A stretch of 64,000 nt of DNA from Simplicispira sedimenti (GCF_022760965.1 NZ_JAKVIJ010000001.1:186001-250000), one strand, 5' to 3'; shown: positions 40,609-49,580, numbered from the stretch's first letter. A program made the numbers and translations. Notes: generated by a model not told the origin, from the sequence alone.

Positions 40609-41260
40609 AGACGAGCCCACGCTGTGCAGCCAGTTGGAGCGCGCCATCACCGCCGCCGGGCACACGGTGGAATGCGCCAGCGACGGGATCACCGCCCACC
40701 ATCTGGGCGACGTGGAAGACTTCGACGCGGTGGTGCTGGACCTGGGCCTGCCCGCACTCGATGGCCTGTCGGTGCTGCGGCGCTGGCGCGCGGCCCACCG
40801 CAACATGCCGGTGTTGATCCTGACGGCGCGCAGCGCCTGGCACGAAAAGGTCGCTGGCATGGACGCCGGTGCCGACGACTATCTGGCCAAACCCTTTCAC
40901 ATGGAAGAACTGCTGGCCCGGCTGCGCGCCCTGCTGCGCCGCCTGGGCGAACATGCCAGCGCGCAGTGGCAATGCGGGCCGATTCTGCTGGACACCCGCC
41001 AGGCCCGCGTGCTGGTGGACGGCATGCCGCTGCAACTCACCAGCCACGAATTCAAGCTGCTGTCCCTGCTCATGCAGCGCAAGGGCGAGGTGCTCTCGCG
41101 TACCGAGCTGTCCGAGCACATCTACCCGCAGGATGGCGACCGCGACTCCAACACCATCGAGGTCTTCGTGGGGCGCCTGCGCAGAAAGCTCCCTGCCGGC
41201 TGTATCGAAACCGTGCGCGGTCTGGGCTACCGCCTGGTGGAACCGGGCTGCGCGGAATGA
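40589..41260 (+). CDS. OmpR-family response regulator, PhoP-like
   Basis: A 223-residue regulator with receiver domain (E7-D8-E9, phospho-acceptor D51 in VVLDLGLPALDG, K101 in YLAKPFHMEELLARL) and winged-helix domain (LTSHEFKLLSLLMQRKGEVLSRTELSEHIY, DSNTIEVFVGRLRRKL) resembling PhoP. The ATG overlaps the upstream PepSY gene by 20 bases and its stop overlaps the kinase start (ATGA), so the three genes are translationally coupled. Confidence 0.93.
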   Translation: MRILIVEDEPTLCSQLERAITAAGHTVECASDGITAHHLGDVEDFDAVVLDLGLPALDGLSVLRRWRAAHRNMPVLILTARSAWHEKVAGMDAGADDYLAKPFHMEELLARLRALLRRLGEHASAQWQCGPILLDTRQARVLVDGMPLQLTSHEFKLLSLLMQRKGEVLSRTELSEHIYPQDGDRDSNTIEVFVGRLRRKLPAGCIETVRGLGYRLVEPGCAE

Positions 41261-42618
41261 ACGCCGGCTCGCTGCGCCTGCGCCTGCTGGCGGGCATGCT
41301 GGCCTGGATGCTGCTGACCATCGCATTGGTCGGGTGGGGCCTGCGCACCTTGTTCCAGGACCACATCACGCAGCAACTGCAGGCCCAGCTGACGGTGCAG
41401 CTCGATCAGTTGAGCGCCGCCGTGGACTGGCAGGCCCCTGACCGCGTCAGCGTGGGCGGCATGGCCGCCGATCCACGCTTGTCGCAACCCCTGTCGGGCC
41501 TGTATTGGCAGATCGACCGGCTGGGGCCCCAGCCCCAGGCCGCGCTGGCGCGCTCGCGCTCGCTGTGGGACCAGGTGCTACAGCTGCCGGATGCAGCGCC
41601 CCCACCAGGCACAGGCTTCCGGCCCCTTGCCTTGCAGGACAGCCAGGGCCATGCCCTGCTGGCCGTGGAGCGCAGCCTGCAATTGCCCGACGAGGAGGCA
41701 CCACCACTGCGCCTGGTGGTGGCGGGCGACCGCGCGCTGCTGGCCGAGCCCCTGCATCGCTTCACCCAGATGCTGCTCATCGCGCTGGGCATTCTGGCGC
41801 TGTGCCTGGCGGCAGCCGTCGCGGTGCAGCTGCACCTGGCCCTGCGGCCCCTGGCGCTGCTGCGCCAGGGCTTGGCCGCAGTGCACCGCGGCCAGACCCA
41901 GCGCCTGGACGGACGCTACCCCCAGGAGCTGCAACCCCTGGTCAACGAGTTCAACCATGTGCTGACCCAGAACGCCGACATGGTGCAGCGCGCACGCACG
42001 CAGGCAGGCAACCTGGCCCACGCCGTGCACACGCCCCTGGCCATATTGGCCAATGCGTCGGCCCAGGAACAGGGCGCACTGGCCCAATTGGTGCAGGAGC
42101 AGGTGGCCCTGGCCAAGCGGCAGGTGGACTACCACCTGGCCCACGCCCGTGCCGCGGCCGCCGTGCGCGCGACCGGCCTGCACACGCCCGCGCTGGCCCC
42201 GGTGCAGGCCCTGCTGCGCACCATGCAGCGCCTGCACGCCGAGCGCGCGATCTGTTTCGAGCTGGCACCCCAGGCCCAGAACCTGGCGTTCAAGGGCGAA
42301 GAACAGGACTTGTTCGAGATGCTGGGCAACCTGATCGACAACGCCGGCAAGTGGGCGCGCCAGCGCGTGGTGGTGGACATCCAGCCGCAAGGCAGCGCAC
42401 TGTGCATCACCGTGGACGACGACGGCCCCGGCATTGCGCCGAACCAGCGCGCACGCATGTTTGAACGCGGCGTGCAACTCGACGAACAGCACCCAGGGTC
42501 GGGCCTGGGCCTGAACATCGTGCAGACCCTGGCCCACACCTACGGCGGCAGCGTGGAAGCGCTGGATTCGCCCCTGGGCGGCGCACGCCTGCAGCTGTGC
42601 CTGCCGGGCGCCGACTGA
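41257..42618 (+). CDS. Sensor histidine kinase, PhoQ-like
   Basis: A 453-residue kinase: TM1 (~10-30), periplasmic sensor with an acidic patch (LPDEEAPPLRLVV), TM2 (~171-193), HAMP, then the unusual H-box LAHAVHTPLAILAN (PhoQ-type LAHxLKTPLAV) and HATPase domain (N-box LGNLIDNAGKWA, DDDGPGIA, GSGLGLNIV). It pairs with the PhoP-like regulator and a PepSY protein in one operon, divergent from the flavin electron-transfer genes. Signal unknown; metal or redox state of the envelope is a reasonable guess. Confidence 0.92.
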   Translation: MNAGSLRLRLLAGMLAWMLLTIALVGWGLRTLFQDHITQQLQAQLTVQLDQLSAAVDWQAPDRVSVGGMAADPRLSQPLSGLYWQIDRLGPQPQAALARSRSLWDQVLQLPDAAPPPGTGFRPLALQDSQGHALLAVERSLQLPDEEAPPLRLVVAGDRALLAEPLHRFTQMLLIALGILALCLAAAVAVQLHLALRPLALLRQGLAAVHRGQTQRLDGRYPQELQPLVNEFNHVLTQNADMVQRARTQAGNLAHAVHTPLAILANASAQEQGALAQLVQEQVALAKRQVDYHLAHARAAAAVRATGLHTPALAPVQALLRTMQRLHAERAICFELAPQAQNLAFKGEEQDLFEMLGNLIDNAGKWARQRVVVDIQPQGSALCITVDDDGPGIAPNQRARMFERGVQLDEQHPGSGLGLNIVQTLAHTYGGSVEALDSPLGGARLQLCLPGAD

Positions 42619-42697
42619 GCACGTTACCCCAACCGGTGGGCACGTCGGAAAACTGACGCACAATCGGGCAGTTTCCCCGCCTTTTCACTGAACCACC

Positions 42698-43234
42698 GTG
42701 TCTTTCCCACCCCTGCCCGTCGGCCTGCTGATCCGCCCCCTGGCCCTGGCCGACCTGCCCGGTCTGCTGGACGTGCAGCGCTCCTGCTATGGCGGCGGAT
42801 ACGTGGAGAGCGCCGAGGTGTTTGCGCAGCGCATTGCCTGCCCGACGCAGTGCTCGCTGGTGCTGGAGGTGCAGGGCCGCGTCATGGCCTACCTGGCGGC
42901 CTACGACTCCATGATGGGCAAGGTCACACAGCTGCACGGCGAGTTTGAACCCGCCCCCCACCCCGACACCCTGTACCTGCACGACCTGGCCGTGCTGCCC
43001 GAGCTTGGGGGCCAGGGCATGGCCGCGCGCCTGCTGCACACGCTGTGGCAGGGCGCGCAACGCCGGGGGCTGCAGCGTGCAGCCCTGGTGTCGGTACAGG
43101 GCTCGCAGGGCTTCTGGCAGCACCACGGTTATGTCGCCTACACCTTGCAGGACACCGCCCAGCGCGAGCGCCTGGCGGCCTATGGGCGCGACGCAGTGTA
43201 CATGATGCGGCGCCTGGACAGCGCGCCCCTGTAG
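42698..43234 (+). CDS. GNAT-family N-acetyltransferase
   Basis: A 178-residue acetyltransferase. LIRPLALADLPGLLDVQRSCYGGGYVES is the N-terminal GNAT motif, and LYLHDLAVLPELGGQGMAARLLHTLW contains the acetyl-CoA-binding Q/R-x-x-G-x-G/A motif. FWQHHGYVAY is the C-terminal motif. The GTG start is used. The acceptor is unknown. It is convergent with the TerB-like gene, with one base between the stop codons. Confidence 0.88.
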   Translation: MSFPPLPVGLLIRPLALADLPGLLDVQRSCYGGGYVESAEVFAQRIACPTQCSLVLEVQGRVMAYLAAYDSMMGKVTQLHGEFEPAPHPDTLYLHDLAVLPELGGQGMAARLLHTLWQGAQRRGLQRAALVSVQGSQGFWQHHGYVAYTLQDTAQRERLAAYGRDAVYMMRRLDSAPL

Positions 43235-43235
43235 C

Positions 43236-44216
43236 TCAGCCCCCGCGCACCAGCGCCATGACCTTGCCTGCGTCCAGCGTGGCCGCACGCTCGCGGATTT
43301 GCGGCAGGTACTGGGTCTGCATCTGGCGTGCGGGTGCCAGCAGGTCTTCGTAGGTCGAGCGCAGCAGGGCCGCATCCATCACGCGGCCCCCGGCGTAGTA
43401 GCGCTTGGCCAACTGGCCCAGCGCATAGGTGGTGGCAAACGAGAAGGCCATGCCCGTGGCCGCGCCACCGACCTTGCCCATGGTCTTGCCCAGCGCCTTG
43501 CCCACCAGGCCGCCCAGGAGTTTGCGGCCGAACTGCTCGATGTACTGCGAGGTCATGCCGATGCCGGCGGCAGCGATGAATTCCTTGATGTGGCCCTGGT
43601 CCAGCTCCACGCCATGGGCCTGGCCAATGCGGTACACCAGCCGGATCTGTAGCGGAATGATGGCCATGGAAGCCCACGACTGCGGCAGCAGCTCGAGCGC
43701 GCCGTTGAGGATGGCAGCGTTGAGGATGGTCTTGTCCAGTTCGGCATCCTGTGTGGTGGACGTGCCAGCGGCAGCCGTGGGGGCTGCGGCCGCTGCCGCT
43801 GCACCGGCGCGCCAGGACGGGGGCGCCGCCATGGTCTGCGCGGCCACCGCATCGGCCTGGGCCTCGAAGTCGCGCAGCCCGGCGTCCTGCGCCAAGCCCA
43901 GCGCGCTGCGCAGATCGGCCAGAAAGCGCTGCTCTGCGGCGCTCTGGCTGCCGTCTGCATCGCACACGCAGACGGCCATTTCGTAGGCCAGCTGGCGGTG
44001 CGCGGGGTCGGTGAGCGCGGCCACGGCACCCGGCACCGTCACACGCTGGAGCAACACGTCCTGGTACAAGGTGGCCAGGGGGTGCCCTCCCTGGTCATCG
44101 CTCAACGATTCGGCGATGCGCCGGATGGCTTCGCGCTCGCTGTCGGCCTTGTGGCCATCGGCAAATGCGGCGAACAGGGCCAGGGTGAGCAGGGCGTTGC
44201 GGGAGTCTTGTTGCAT
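43236..44216 (-). CDS. TerB-like tellurite-resistance domain protein
   Basis: A 326-residue protein. Residues ~1-125 form a TerB-like helical domain with acidic metal-binding residues (FADGHKADSEREAIRRIAESL, CDADGSQSAAEQRFL). After an Ala-rich linker (~140-160) a second region (~165-325) has hydrophobic helices with Gly zippers (LLGGLVGKALGKTMGKVGGAATGMAFSF), as in DUF697-like proteins of Ter/GTPase systems. It may be membrane-associated. Role unknown; TerB relatives are linked to stress response. Start at MQQDS; open frame upstream has no support. Confidence 0.78.
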   Translation of the reverse strand: MQQDSRNALLTLALFAAFADGHKADSEREAIRRIAESLSDDQGGHPLATLYQDVLLQRVTVPGAVAALTDPAHRQLAYEMAVCVCDADGSQSAAEQRFLADLRSALGLAQDAGLRDFEAQADAVAAQTMAAPPSWRAGAAAAAAAPTAAAGTSTTQDAELDKTILNAAILNGALELLPQSWASMAIIPLQIRLVYRIGQAHGVELDQGHIKEFIAAAGIGMTSQYIEQFGRKLLGGLVGKALGKTMGKVGGAATGMAFSFATTYALGQLAKRYYAGGRVMDAALLRSTYEDLLAPARQMQTQYLPQIRERAATLDAGKVMALVRGG

Positions 44217-44347
44217 GCCAGTCCTTTGGGCGGTGGTGAAATCAGCGGCGCTGCGCAACGGCACCGAAGCGCAGCGCGATTCCTGTGCTCGGAGTGCACA
44301 CAGGGCATGGCAGTTCCCTGTCATCGATGCTGGCGATAATCGCCGCC

Positions 44348-44833
44348 ATGCCAAACCGCTGGAAACCCAACGTCACCGTGGCCGCCCTGATCGAACGCGA
44401 CGGGCATTTTCTGCTGGTGGAGGAAGACACCGCCGACGGCCTGCGCCTGAACAACCCGGCCGGGCACCTGGACCCGGGCGAATCGCCCATCCAGGCCTGC
44501 ATCCGCGAGGTGCTGGAAGAAACCGCGCACGACTTCACGCCCACGGCCGTGGTGGGGGTGTACCTCAACCGCTTTCGGCGCACGCGCACGGGCGACGACA
44601 TCACCTACCTGCGCTTTGCGTTTGCGGGGCAGTTGGGCACACACCACAGCTGGCGCGCGCTGGACGAGGGCATTGTGCGCACCGTGTGGATGACACCCGA
44701 GGAAATCCGTGCCACGCGCGATCGCCACCGCAGCCCGCTGCTGCTGCGCTGCCTGGACGACTACCTGGCGGGCCAGCGCTTTTCGCTGAACCTGGTGCAC
44801 ACCGACGACAGCGTGCTGCAGCCCAACGGCTGA
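44348..44833 (+). CDS. nudJ: NUDIX hydrolase, NudJ-like phosphatase
   Basis: A 161-residue NUDIX enzyme. NNPAGHLDPGESPIQACIREVLEETAHDF is the NUDIX box with Mg-binding REVLEE; the box-final Gly is Ala here. NudJ hydrolyses nucleoside di- and triphosphates and HMP-PP. In many proteobacteria nudJ precedes mnmA; here the mnmA start is 1.6 kb away with an inverted M20 peptidase between. ATG 44348 is preferred over an in-frame ATG 21 bases upstream. The stop abuts the stop of the convergent peptidase gene. Confidence 0.88.
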   Translation: MPNRWKPNVTVAALIERDGHFLLVEEDTADGLRLNNPAGHLDPGESPIQACIREVLEETAHDFTPTAVVGVYLNRFRRTRTGDDITYLRFAFAGQLGTHHSWRALDEGIVRTVWMTPEEIRATRDRHRSPLLLRCLDDYLAGQRFSLNLVHTDDSVLQPNG

Positions 44834-46324
44834 TTACTGCGCCCCCTTCGCCACCTGCGGGATGAGCCGGTGGTAAAAGCGGATGGCCTCGGCGTAGTTC
44901 TGCACGCTCAGGCGCTCGTTGGTGCCGTGAAAACGCTTGAGGTCTTCCGCGTTGGCCCGGATGGGCGAGAACTTGAAGACATGGTCGCTGATGGCGCCGT
45001 AGTGGATGGAGTCCGTGCCCGCCACCATCAGGCCCGGCGCCACCAGGGCGTCGGGAAAGACCTCGCGGATGGTCTGTTGCAGCGCCCGGTACTGGGCCGA
45101 GTCGGTGGGTGCCACCTTGGACGCCTCCACGGCGCCAGGCAGGGCAAACAGCTCGAAGCGGTCCTGCGGTGCGGCCTGCGATACCTGGTTGCGCATGTGC
45201 TGGAGCACGCCATCCTTGGTGTCGCCGGGCAACAGGCGGAAATTCACCGTGGCCTCGGCGCGGCCGGGCAGCACGTTCTCCTTGTTGCCCGCGTTGACGA
45301 TGGTGAGCGCCGTGGTGGTGCGCAGCAGCGCATTGGTGCTGGCAGCGCCTTCGAGCTGCTTTTGTACCAACGGGCCAAACAGCCACAGGTTGGACAGCGC
45401 CACCCTGGAGAAGCCACCCATTTCGGGCGCCAGGGTGTCGAACATCTCGGCCGCCACGCCCCGGATGCCGCCGGGCAGTTGCTCGTCTTCCAGCCGCTTG
45501 AGCGCCGCGCTGAGCATGGCAATGGCACTGGTACCCTTCGGCGGTGGCATGGACGAATGCCCCGGTGTGGCCGACAGGCGCAGCACCACCGACATGTAGC
45601 CTTTCTCGGCCACGCCGATCAGCGCGGCGGGCCGGGCCAGCCCAGGCATCACGCCGTCGAGCACGAGCAGGCCCTCGTCGAGCACAAAGTCGAGCTGCAC
45701 ACCACGCGACTGCAGCAGCGCCGCAATCTGCGCCGCACCGCGCTGGCCGCCCACCTCCTCGTCGGCGCCATAGGCCAGGTACAGCGTGCGCGGCGGCTGG
45801 TAGCCCTGGGCCAGCAGCATCTCCACCGCCTCCAGTTGCGACAGCAGGTTGCCCTTGTCGTCCCAGGCGCCCCGGCCCCAGATGTGGCCATCCTTCACCG
45901 CGCCCGAGAACGGCGGCACCGCCCAGTCACCCTCGGTGCCGGGGGCGATGGGCACCACGTCCTGGTGCGCCAGCAGCGCCACAGGCTTGGCCTGCGGGTC
46001 GGTGCCCTTCCAGGTGTAGAGCAGGCTCAAGCCCCCGACCACCTCGCGCTGCAGTTGGGCATGCACCCTGGGAAACTGCTGCGCCAGCAAGGCATGCAGG
46101 GCCTGGAACTGGTCGGCGCTGAGCTGTGCATCGTCGCGCGCGGAAATGGTGGGCAAACGCACCGCCGCACCCAGGCGCTGGGCGGCCGCAGCCTCGTCCA
46201 CCGCCACCGGCGCCAGCGGCTCCACCGGCAACTGGCGCGAGCCCTTGCGCAGCGTGTTGACGGCCAGCACAGCGGCCAGCAGCAGGAACAGGGCCAGCAG
46301 TGCCCCGAGAATCTTCTTGGTCAT
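44834..46324 (-). CDS. M20 family metallopeptidase (CPS1-like), membrane-anchored
   Basis: A 496-residue peptidase. An uncleaved N-terminal helix (LGALLALFLLLAAVLAVNTLRKG) anchors it. The catalytic region has LLAHQDVVPI (first zinc H), GRGAWDDKGNL (bridging D), YGADEEVGGQRG (general base E and zinc E), and a dimerisation lid (TPGHSSMPPP). CPS1-type enzymes release amino acids from dipeptides or N-acyl amino acids in the periplasm. It is inverted between nudJ and mnmA. The substrate is unknown. Confidence 0.9.
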   Translation of the reverse strand: MTKKILGALLALFLLLAAVLAVNTLRKGSRQLPVEPLAPVAVDEAAAAQRLGAAVRLPTISARDDAQLSADQFQALHALLAQQFPRVHAQLQREVVGGLSLLYTWKGTDPQAKPVALLAHQDVVPIAPGTEGDWAVPPFSGAVKDGHIWGRGAWDDKGNLLSQLEAVEMLLAQGYQPPRTLYLAYGADEEVGGQRGAAQIAALLQSRGVQLDFVLDEGLLVLDGVMPGLARPAALIGVAEKGYMSVVLRLSATPGHSSMPPPKGTSAIAMLSAALKRLEDEQLPGGIRGVAAEMFDTLAPEMGGFSRVALSNLWLFGPLVQKQLEGAASTNALLRTTTALTIVNAGNKENVLPGRAEATVNFRLLPGDTKDGVLQHMRNQVSQAAPQDRFELFALPGAVEASKVAPTDSAQYRALQQTIREVFPDALVAPGLMVAGTDSIHYGAISDHVFKFSPIRANAEDLKRFHGTNERLSVQNYAEAIRFYHRLIPQVAKGAQ

Positions 46325-46475
46325 GGGTGCGTCTCCTATCGTCTGCGGCAGATGTGCGTGCCCCACCACAGGTGTTACCGAATGCTACGCGGCACCGGCG
46401 CACTCGCGCAATGGCAATACCGCCAGCAACCGGGGCAAAATCGCCATGGAGGCCACCCTGGCGATAATTGGCACC

Positions 46476-47591
46476 ATGAACAAGCACCGCGTCGTGGTGG
46501 GCCTCTCCGGCGGGGTGGATTCCGCCGTCACCGCCCACCTTCTCAAGCAACAGGGCCACGAGGTGGTCGGCATCTTCATGAAGAACTGGGAAGATGACGA
46601 CGACAGCGAATACTGCTCGTCCAACGTCGATTTCGTGGACGCCGCCGCCGTGGCCGACGTGATCGGCATCGAGATCGAGCACGTCAACTTCGCCGCCGAG
46701 TACAAGGACCGCGTGTTCGCCGAGTTCCTGCGCGAATACCAGGCCGGGCGCACGCCCAACCCCGACGTGCTGTGCAACGCCGAAATCAAGTTCAAGGCCT
46801 TCCTCGACCACGCCATGCGCCTGGGCGCCGAGAAGATTGCCACCGGGCATTACGCGCGCGTGCGCCAGAACGCCACGACCGGATTGTTCGAACTGCTCAA
46901 GGGCCTGGACCCCTCCAAGGACCAGAGCTATTTCCTGCACCGCCTGAACCAGGCCCAGCTTTCGAAAACGCTGTTCCCCGTGGGCGAACTGCACAAGACC
47001 GAGGTGCGCCGCATTGCCGCTGAAATTGGCCTGCCCAACGCGAAGAAAAAGGATTCGACCGGCATCTGCTTCATCGGCGAGCGGCCGTTCCGCGAATTCC
47101 TCAACCGCTACATCAGCCACGCGCCAGGCCCCATCCTGGACGACCGGGGGCGCAAGCTGGGCCAGCATGTGGGCCTGTCGTTCTACACCCTGGGCCAGCG
47201 CCAGGGCCTGGGCATTGGCGGCGTGAAGGAAAAGGGCGCCCAGCGCGGCGGCGGCTCACACGAGCCCTGGTTCGTGGCGCGCAAGGACCTGGAGAAAAAC
47301 ACGCTGCGCGTGGTGCAGGGGCATGACCACCCCTGGCTGCTGTCGCACCGGCTGGTGGCGCAGGACCTGAGCTGGTGCGCGGGCCACGCCCCCGCGCCCG
47401 GCGCCTACGCCGCCAAGACGCGCTACCGCCAGCAGGACGCCGCCTGCACGCTGGAGACCTCCCCCGACGGGATGGCCCTGCAATTCCCCGAAGCCCAATG
47501 GGCGGTGACCCCGGGCCAGAGCGCGGTGCTGTACGACGGCGAGGTCTGCCTGGGGGGCGGGGTGATTGCAGCAGTGGATACGCCGCTTTGA
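46476..47591 (+). CDS. mnmA: tRNA-uridine 2-sulfurtransferase MnmA
   Basis: A 371-residue enzyme that puts the 2-thio group on U34 of Glu/Gln/Lys tRNAs. VVVGLSGGVDSAVTAHLLK is the PP-loop; the catalytic cysteines are C100 (NPDVLCN) and C198 (STGICFIGE). SSNVDFVDAAAVADVIG is typical. The ATG MNKHRVVVGL is used; the frame is open further 5' through a non-conserved stretch. The leader GCGATAATTGGCACC before it resembles that of the nudJ gene (GCGATAATCGCCGCC). Confidence 0.96.
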   Translation: MNKHRVVVGLSGGVDSAVTAHLLKQQGHEVVGIFMKNWEDDDDSEYCSSNVDFVDAAAVADVIGIEIEHVNFAAEYKDRVFAEFLREYQAGRTPNPDVLCNAEIKFKAFLDHAMRLGAEKIATGHYARVRQNATTGLFELLKGLDPSKDQSYFLHRLNQAQLSKTLFPVGELHKTEVRRIAAEIGLPNAKKKDSTGICFIGERPFREFLNRYISHAPGPILDDRGRKLGQHVGLSFYTLGQRQGLGIGGVKEKGAQRGGGSHEPWFVARKDLEKNTLRVVQGHDHPWLLSHRLVAQDLSWCAGHAPAPGAYAAKTRYRQQDAACTLETSPDGMALQFPEAQWAVTPGQSAVLYDGEVCLGGGVIAAVDTPL

Positions 47592-47594
47592 GTC

Positions 47595-47650
47595 TTTTTG
47601 GCCTCCAACGCTCGCCAATTAAGCGCTGATAGCTATTATTTTAATAGCAA
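47595..47650 (+). repeat. Repeat A, copy 7
   Basis: TTTTTGGCCTCCAACGCTCG, TTAAGCGCTGATAGCTATT and TTAATAGCAA after mnmA. The 3' inverted repeat GCTATT..AATAGC is clear here. Confidence 0.8.
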
Positions 47651-47660
47651 TTTGATGTCC

Positions 47661-47681
47661 TGACCGCCGGCCGTGCGGTCA
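47661..47681 (-). terminator. Hairpin after ssb
   Basis: TGACCGC-N7-GCGGTCA, a 7-bp stem 12 bases past the ssb stop on the minus strand. No T-tract directly follows, so it is a weak terminator candidate; repeat A follows. Confidence 0.35.
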
Positions 47682-47692
47682 GGGCCTGGGCA

Positions 47693-48235
47693 TCAGAACG
47701 GAATGTCGTCGTCCATGTCCTCAAAGCCCGAGGACGCGCGCGGCGCCTGGGCCGCGGGGGCCGGGGCCGGGCGTGCTGCCGGCGCGGGGGCCGGACGCTG
47801 GGGTGCAGCAGCGCGGCGCGGCGCCTGGTCGTAGCCGCCGGCATCGCCGCCGTAGCCGCCGTCGTCATAACCACCCGCCTGTCCGCCGCCCATGCCCTGG
47901 CGGCTGCCCAGCATCTGCATGGTGTCGGCGCGGATTTCGGTGGCGTAACGCTCCTGGCCGGTTTGCTGGTCGGTCCACTTGCGCGTGCGCAGGCTGCCTT
48001 CCACATAGACCTGGGAGCCTTTGCGCAGGTACTGGCCCACGATCTCGGCCAGGCGGCCGTTGAAGACCACGCGGTGCCATTCGGTGGCCTCGCGCATCTC
48101 GCCGCTTTGCTTGTCCTTCCACTTGTCGGTGGTGGCAATGGTCACGTTGGCCACCTGGTCGCCGCTGGGGAAGGTGCGCATCTCGGGGTCACGCCCCAGG
48201 TTGCCGACGATGATGACTTTGTTCACGGATGCCAT
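47693..48235 (-). CDS. ssb: Single-stranded DNA-binding protein
   Basis: A 180-residue SSB: OB fold (VNKVIIVGNLGRDPEMR, WHRVVFNGRLAEIVGQYLRKGSQVYVEG, residues 1-~110), a Gly/Ala/Pro linker with PAPAPAARPAPAPAAQAP, and the acidic tip DMDDDIPF that recruits repair and replication proteins. It is downstream of the MFS gene and divergent from uvrA beyond it, an order common in betaproteobacteria. No LexA-box (CTGT-N8-ACAG) was found in the region. Confidence 0.96.
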   Translation of the reverse strand: MASVNKVIIVGNLGRDPEMRTFPSGDQVANVTIATTDKWKDKQSGEMREATEWHRVVFNGRLAEIVGQYLRKGSQVYVEGSLRTRKWTDQQTGQERYATEIRADTMQMLGSRQGMGGGQAGGYDDGGYGGDAGGYDQAPRRAAAPQRPAPAPAARPAPAPAAQAPRASSGFEDMDDDIPF

Positions 48236-48317
48236 GCTGCTCTACCTCGATGTTGGATGGGCGCCGCCTGTATCTCACGGCGCCAAACGCCCGATTGTGC
48301 CGCAAGCGCCCGGGCTG

Positions 48318-49580
48318 CTAAGAACCCGCCTTGGCCACGGGCCGCAGGGGCCAGGTCAGTGCCAGCCAAAGAGCCGCCAGCAGCGCCGTGGCGGCGAACA
48401 GGCCGGGGGCGCCCGCCCATTTGGCCAGCGCGCCGCCCAGGGCGCCGCCCGCAAACAGGCCCAGCGACTGCAGGGTGTTGTAGGCCCCCAGGGCTGCGCC
48501 GCGCAGGCTGCCGGGCGCCATGCGCGAGACCAGGCTGGGCTGCGTGGCCTCCAGCATGTTGAAGCCGCAGAAGAACACGAACAGCAGCGCCCCCAGGCCC
48601 CACAGCGATGGCATGCCGCCACCCAGCGCCACCACGCCCAGACCCACCTGCACCAGCAGGATCAAGCCAATGGACAGCAGCATGGCCGCGCGCAGGCGAC
48701 CGCGCCGCTCCATGGCCAGCAGGCCGCCCATGGCGATGATGGACAGCACCAGCGCGGGAAGATAGGCCTGCCAGTGCGCCTCCTTGAGCAAACCGGCCTG
48801 CACCAGCATGGCGGGCACGGCCACCCACATGGCCATTTGCACGGTGTGCAGCACGAACACGCCAAAGTTCACCCGCATCAGGTCGGCATTGCGCAGCACG
48901 TCGGCCAGGCGGCCGGGCTGCCCGTGCGTGCTGCGGGGCTGCTCGGGCGGCACCACCCACAGCACGGTGGCAATGCCCGCCACGGTAAGCCCGAAGGTCA
49001 GCCAGAACAGCCCCGCCAGGCCGAACTGCGCCGCCAGCAGCGGCGCTGCCACCAGGGCCAGCGCAAACATGAGCCCGATGCTGATGCCCACCAGCGCCAT
49101 GGCCTTGGTGCGCACGCTCTCGCGCGTCTGGTCGGCCAGCAGCGCCGTGACGGCGGCGGACACGGCACCCGCGCCCTGCAGCGCCCGGCCCAGCAGCAGG
49201 CCCATCACATCGTTGGCCAGTGCGGCCCACAGGCTGCCCACGGCAAACACCAGCAGCCCGGCCACGATGACACGCTTGCGCCCGAAGCGGTCGGACGCCA
49301 TGCCCAGCGGCAACTGGAAGAACGCCTGCGTGAGCCCGTACATGCCCATGGCCAGGCCCACCAGGGCCGGGTCGTCGCCACCGGGGTACTTGCGTGCCTC
49401 CAGCGCAAAAACGGGCAACACCAGGAACAAGCCAAACATGCGCAGCGCAAAGATCAGCGCCAGGCTGACGCTGGAGCGGCGCTCCTGCGCAGTCATGGCG
49501 CTGGCACTGTCATGCGGGCGCCCCGGTGCGGCCGGGGCAGCGGTCGGAGAAGCGGGCGAGGACACGGTGGATTCGGGCAC
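48318..49580 (-). CDS. MFS transporter
   Basis: A 420-residue major facilitator with 12 helices. MYGLTQAFFQLPLGMASDRFGRKRVIVAGLL is the loop 2-3 signature, and LGRALQGAGAVSAAVTALLAD is in helix 4. It resembles the YajR/aromatic-compound exporter-like group; the substrate is unknown. The GTG start gives a 28-residue hydrophilic extension; ATG at 49496 is an alternative. It lies 82 bases upstream of ssb on the same strand and divergent from uvrA. Confidence 0.88.
   Translation of the reverse strand: MPESTVSSPASPTAAPAAPGRPHDSASAMTAQERRSSVSLALIFALRMFGLFLVLPVFALEARKYPGGDDPALVGLAMGMYGLTQAFFQLPLGMASDRFGRKRVIVAGLLVFAVGSLWAALANDVMGLLLGRALQGAGAVSAAVTALLADQTRESVRTKAMALVGISIGLMFALALVAAPLLAAQFGLAGLFWLTFGLTVAGIATVLWVVPPEQPRSTHGQPGRLADVLRNADLMRVNFGVFVLHTVQMAMWVAVPAMLVQAGLLKEAHWQAYLPALVLSIIAMGGLLAMERRGRLRAAMLLSIGLILLVQVGLGVVALGGGMPSLWGLGALLFVFFCGFNMLEATQPSLVSRMAPGSLRGAALGAYNTLQSLGLFAGGALGGALAKWAGAPGLFAATALLAALWLALTWPLRPVAKAGS

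Noticed and set aside
40142..41326. Upstream extension of the ferric reductase frame
   Set aside because: It would run antisense through the PepSY and regulator genes; the hydrophobic start with a ribosome site is at 40141.
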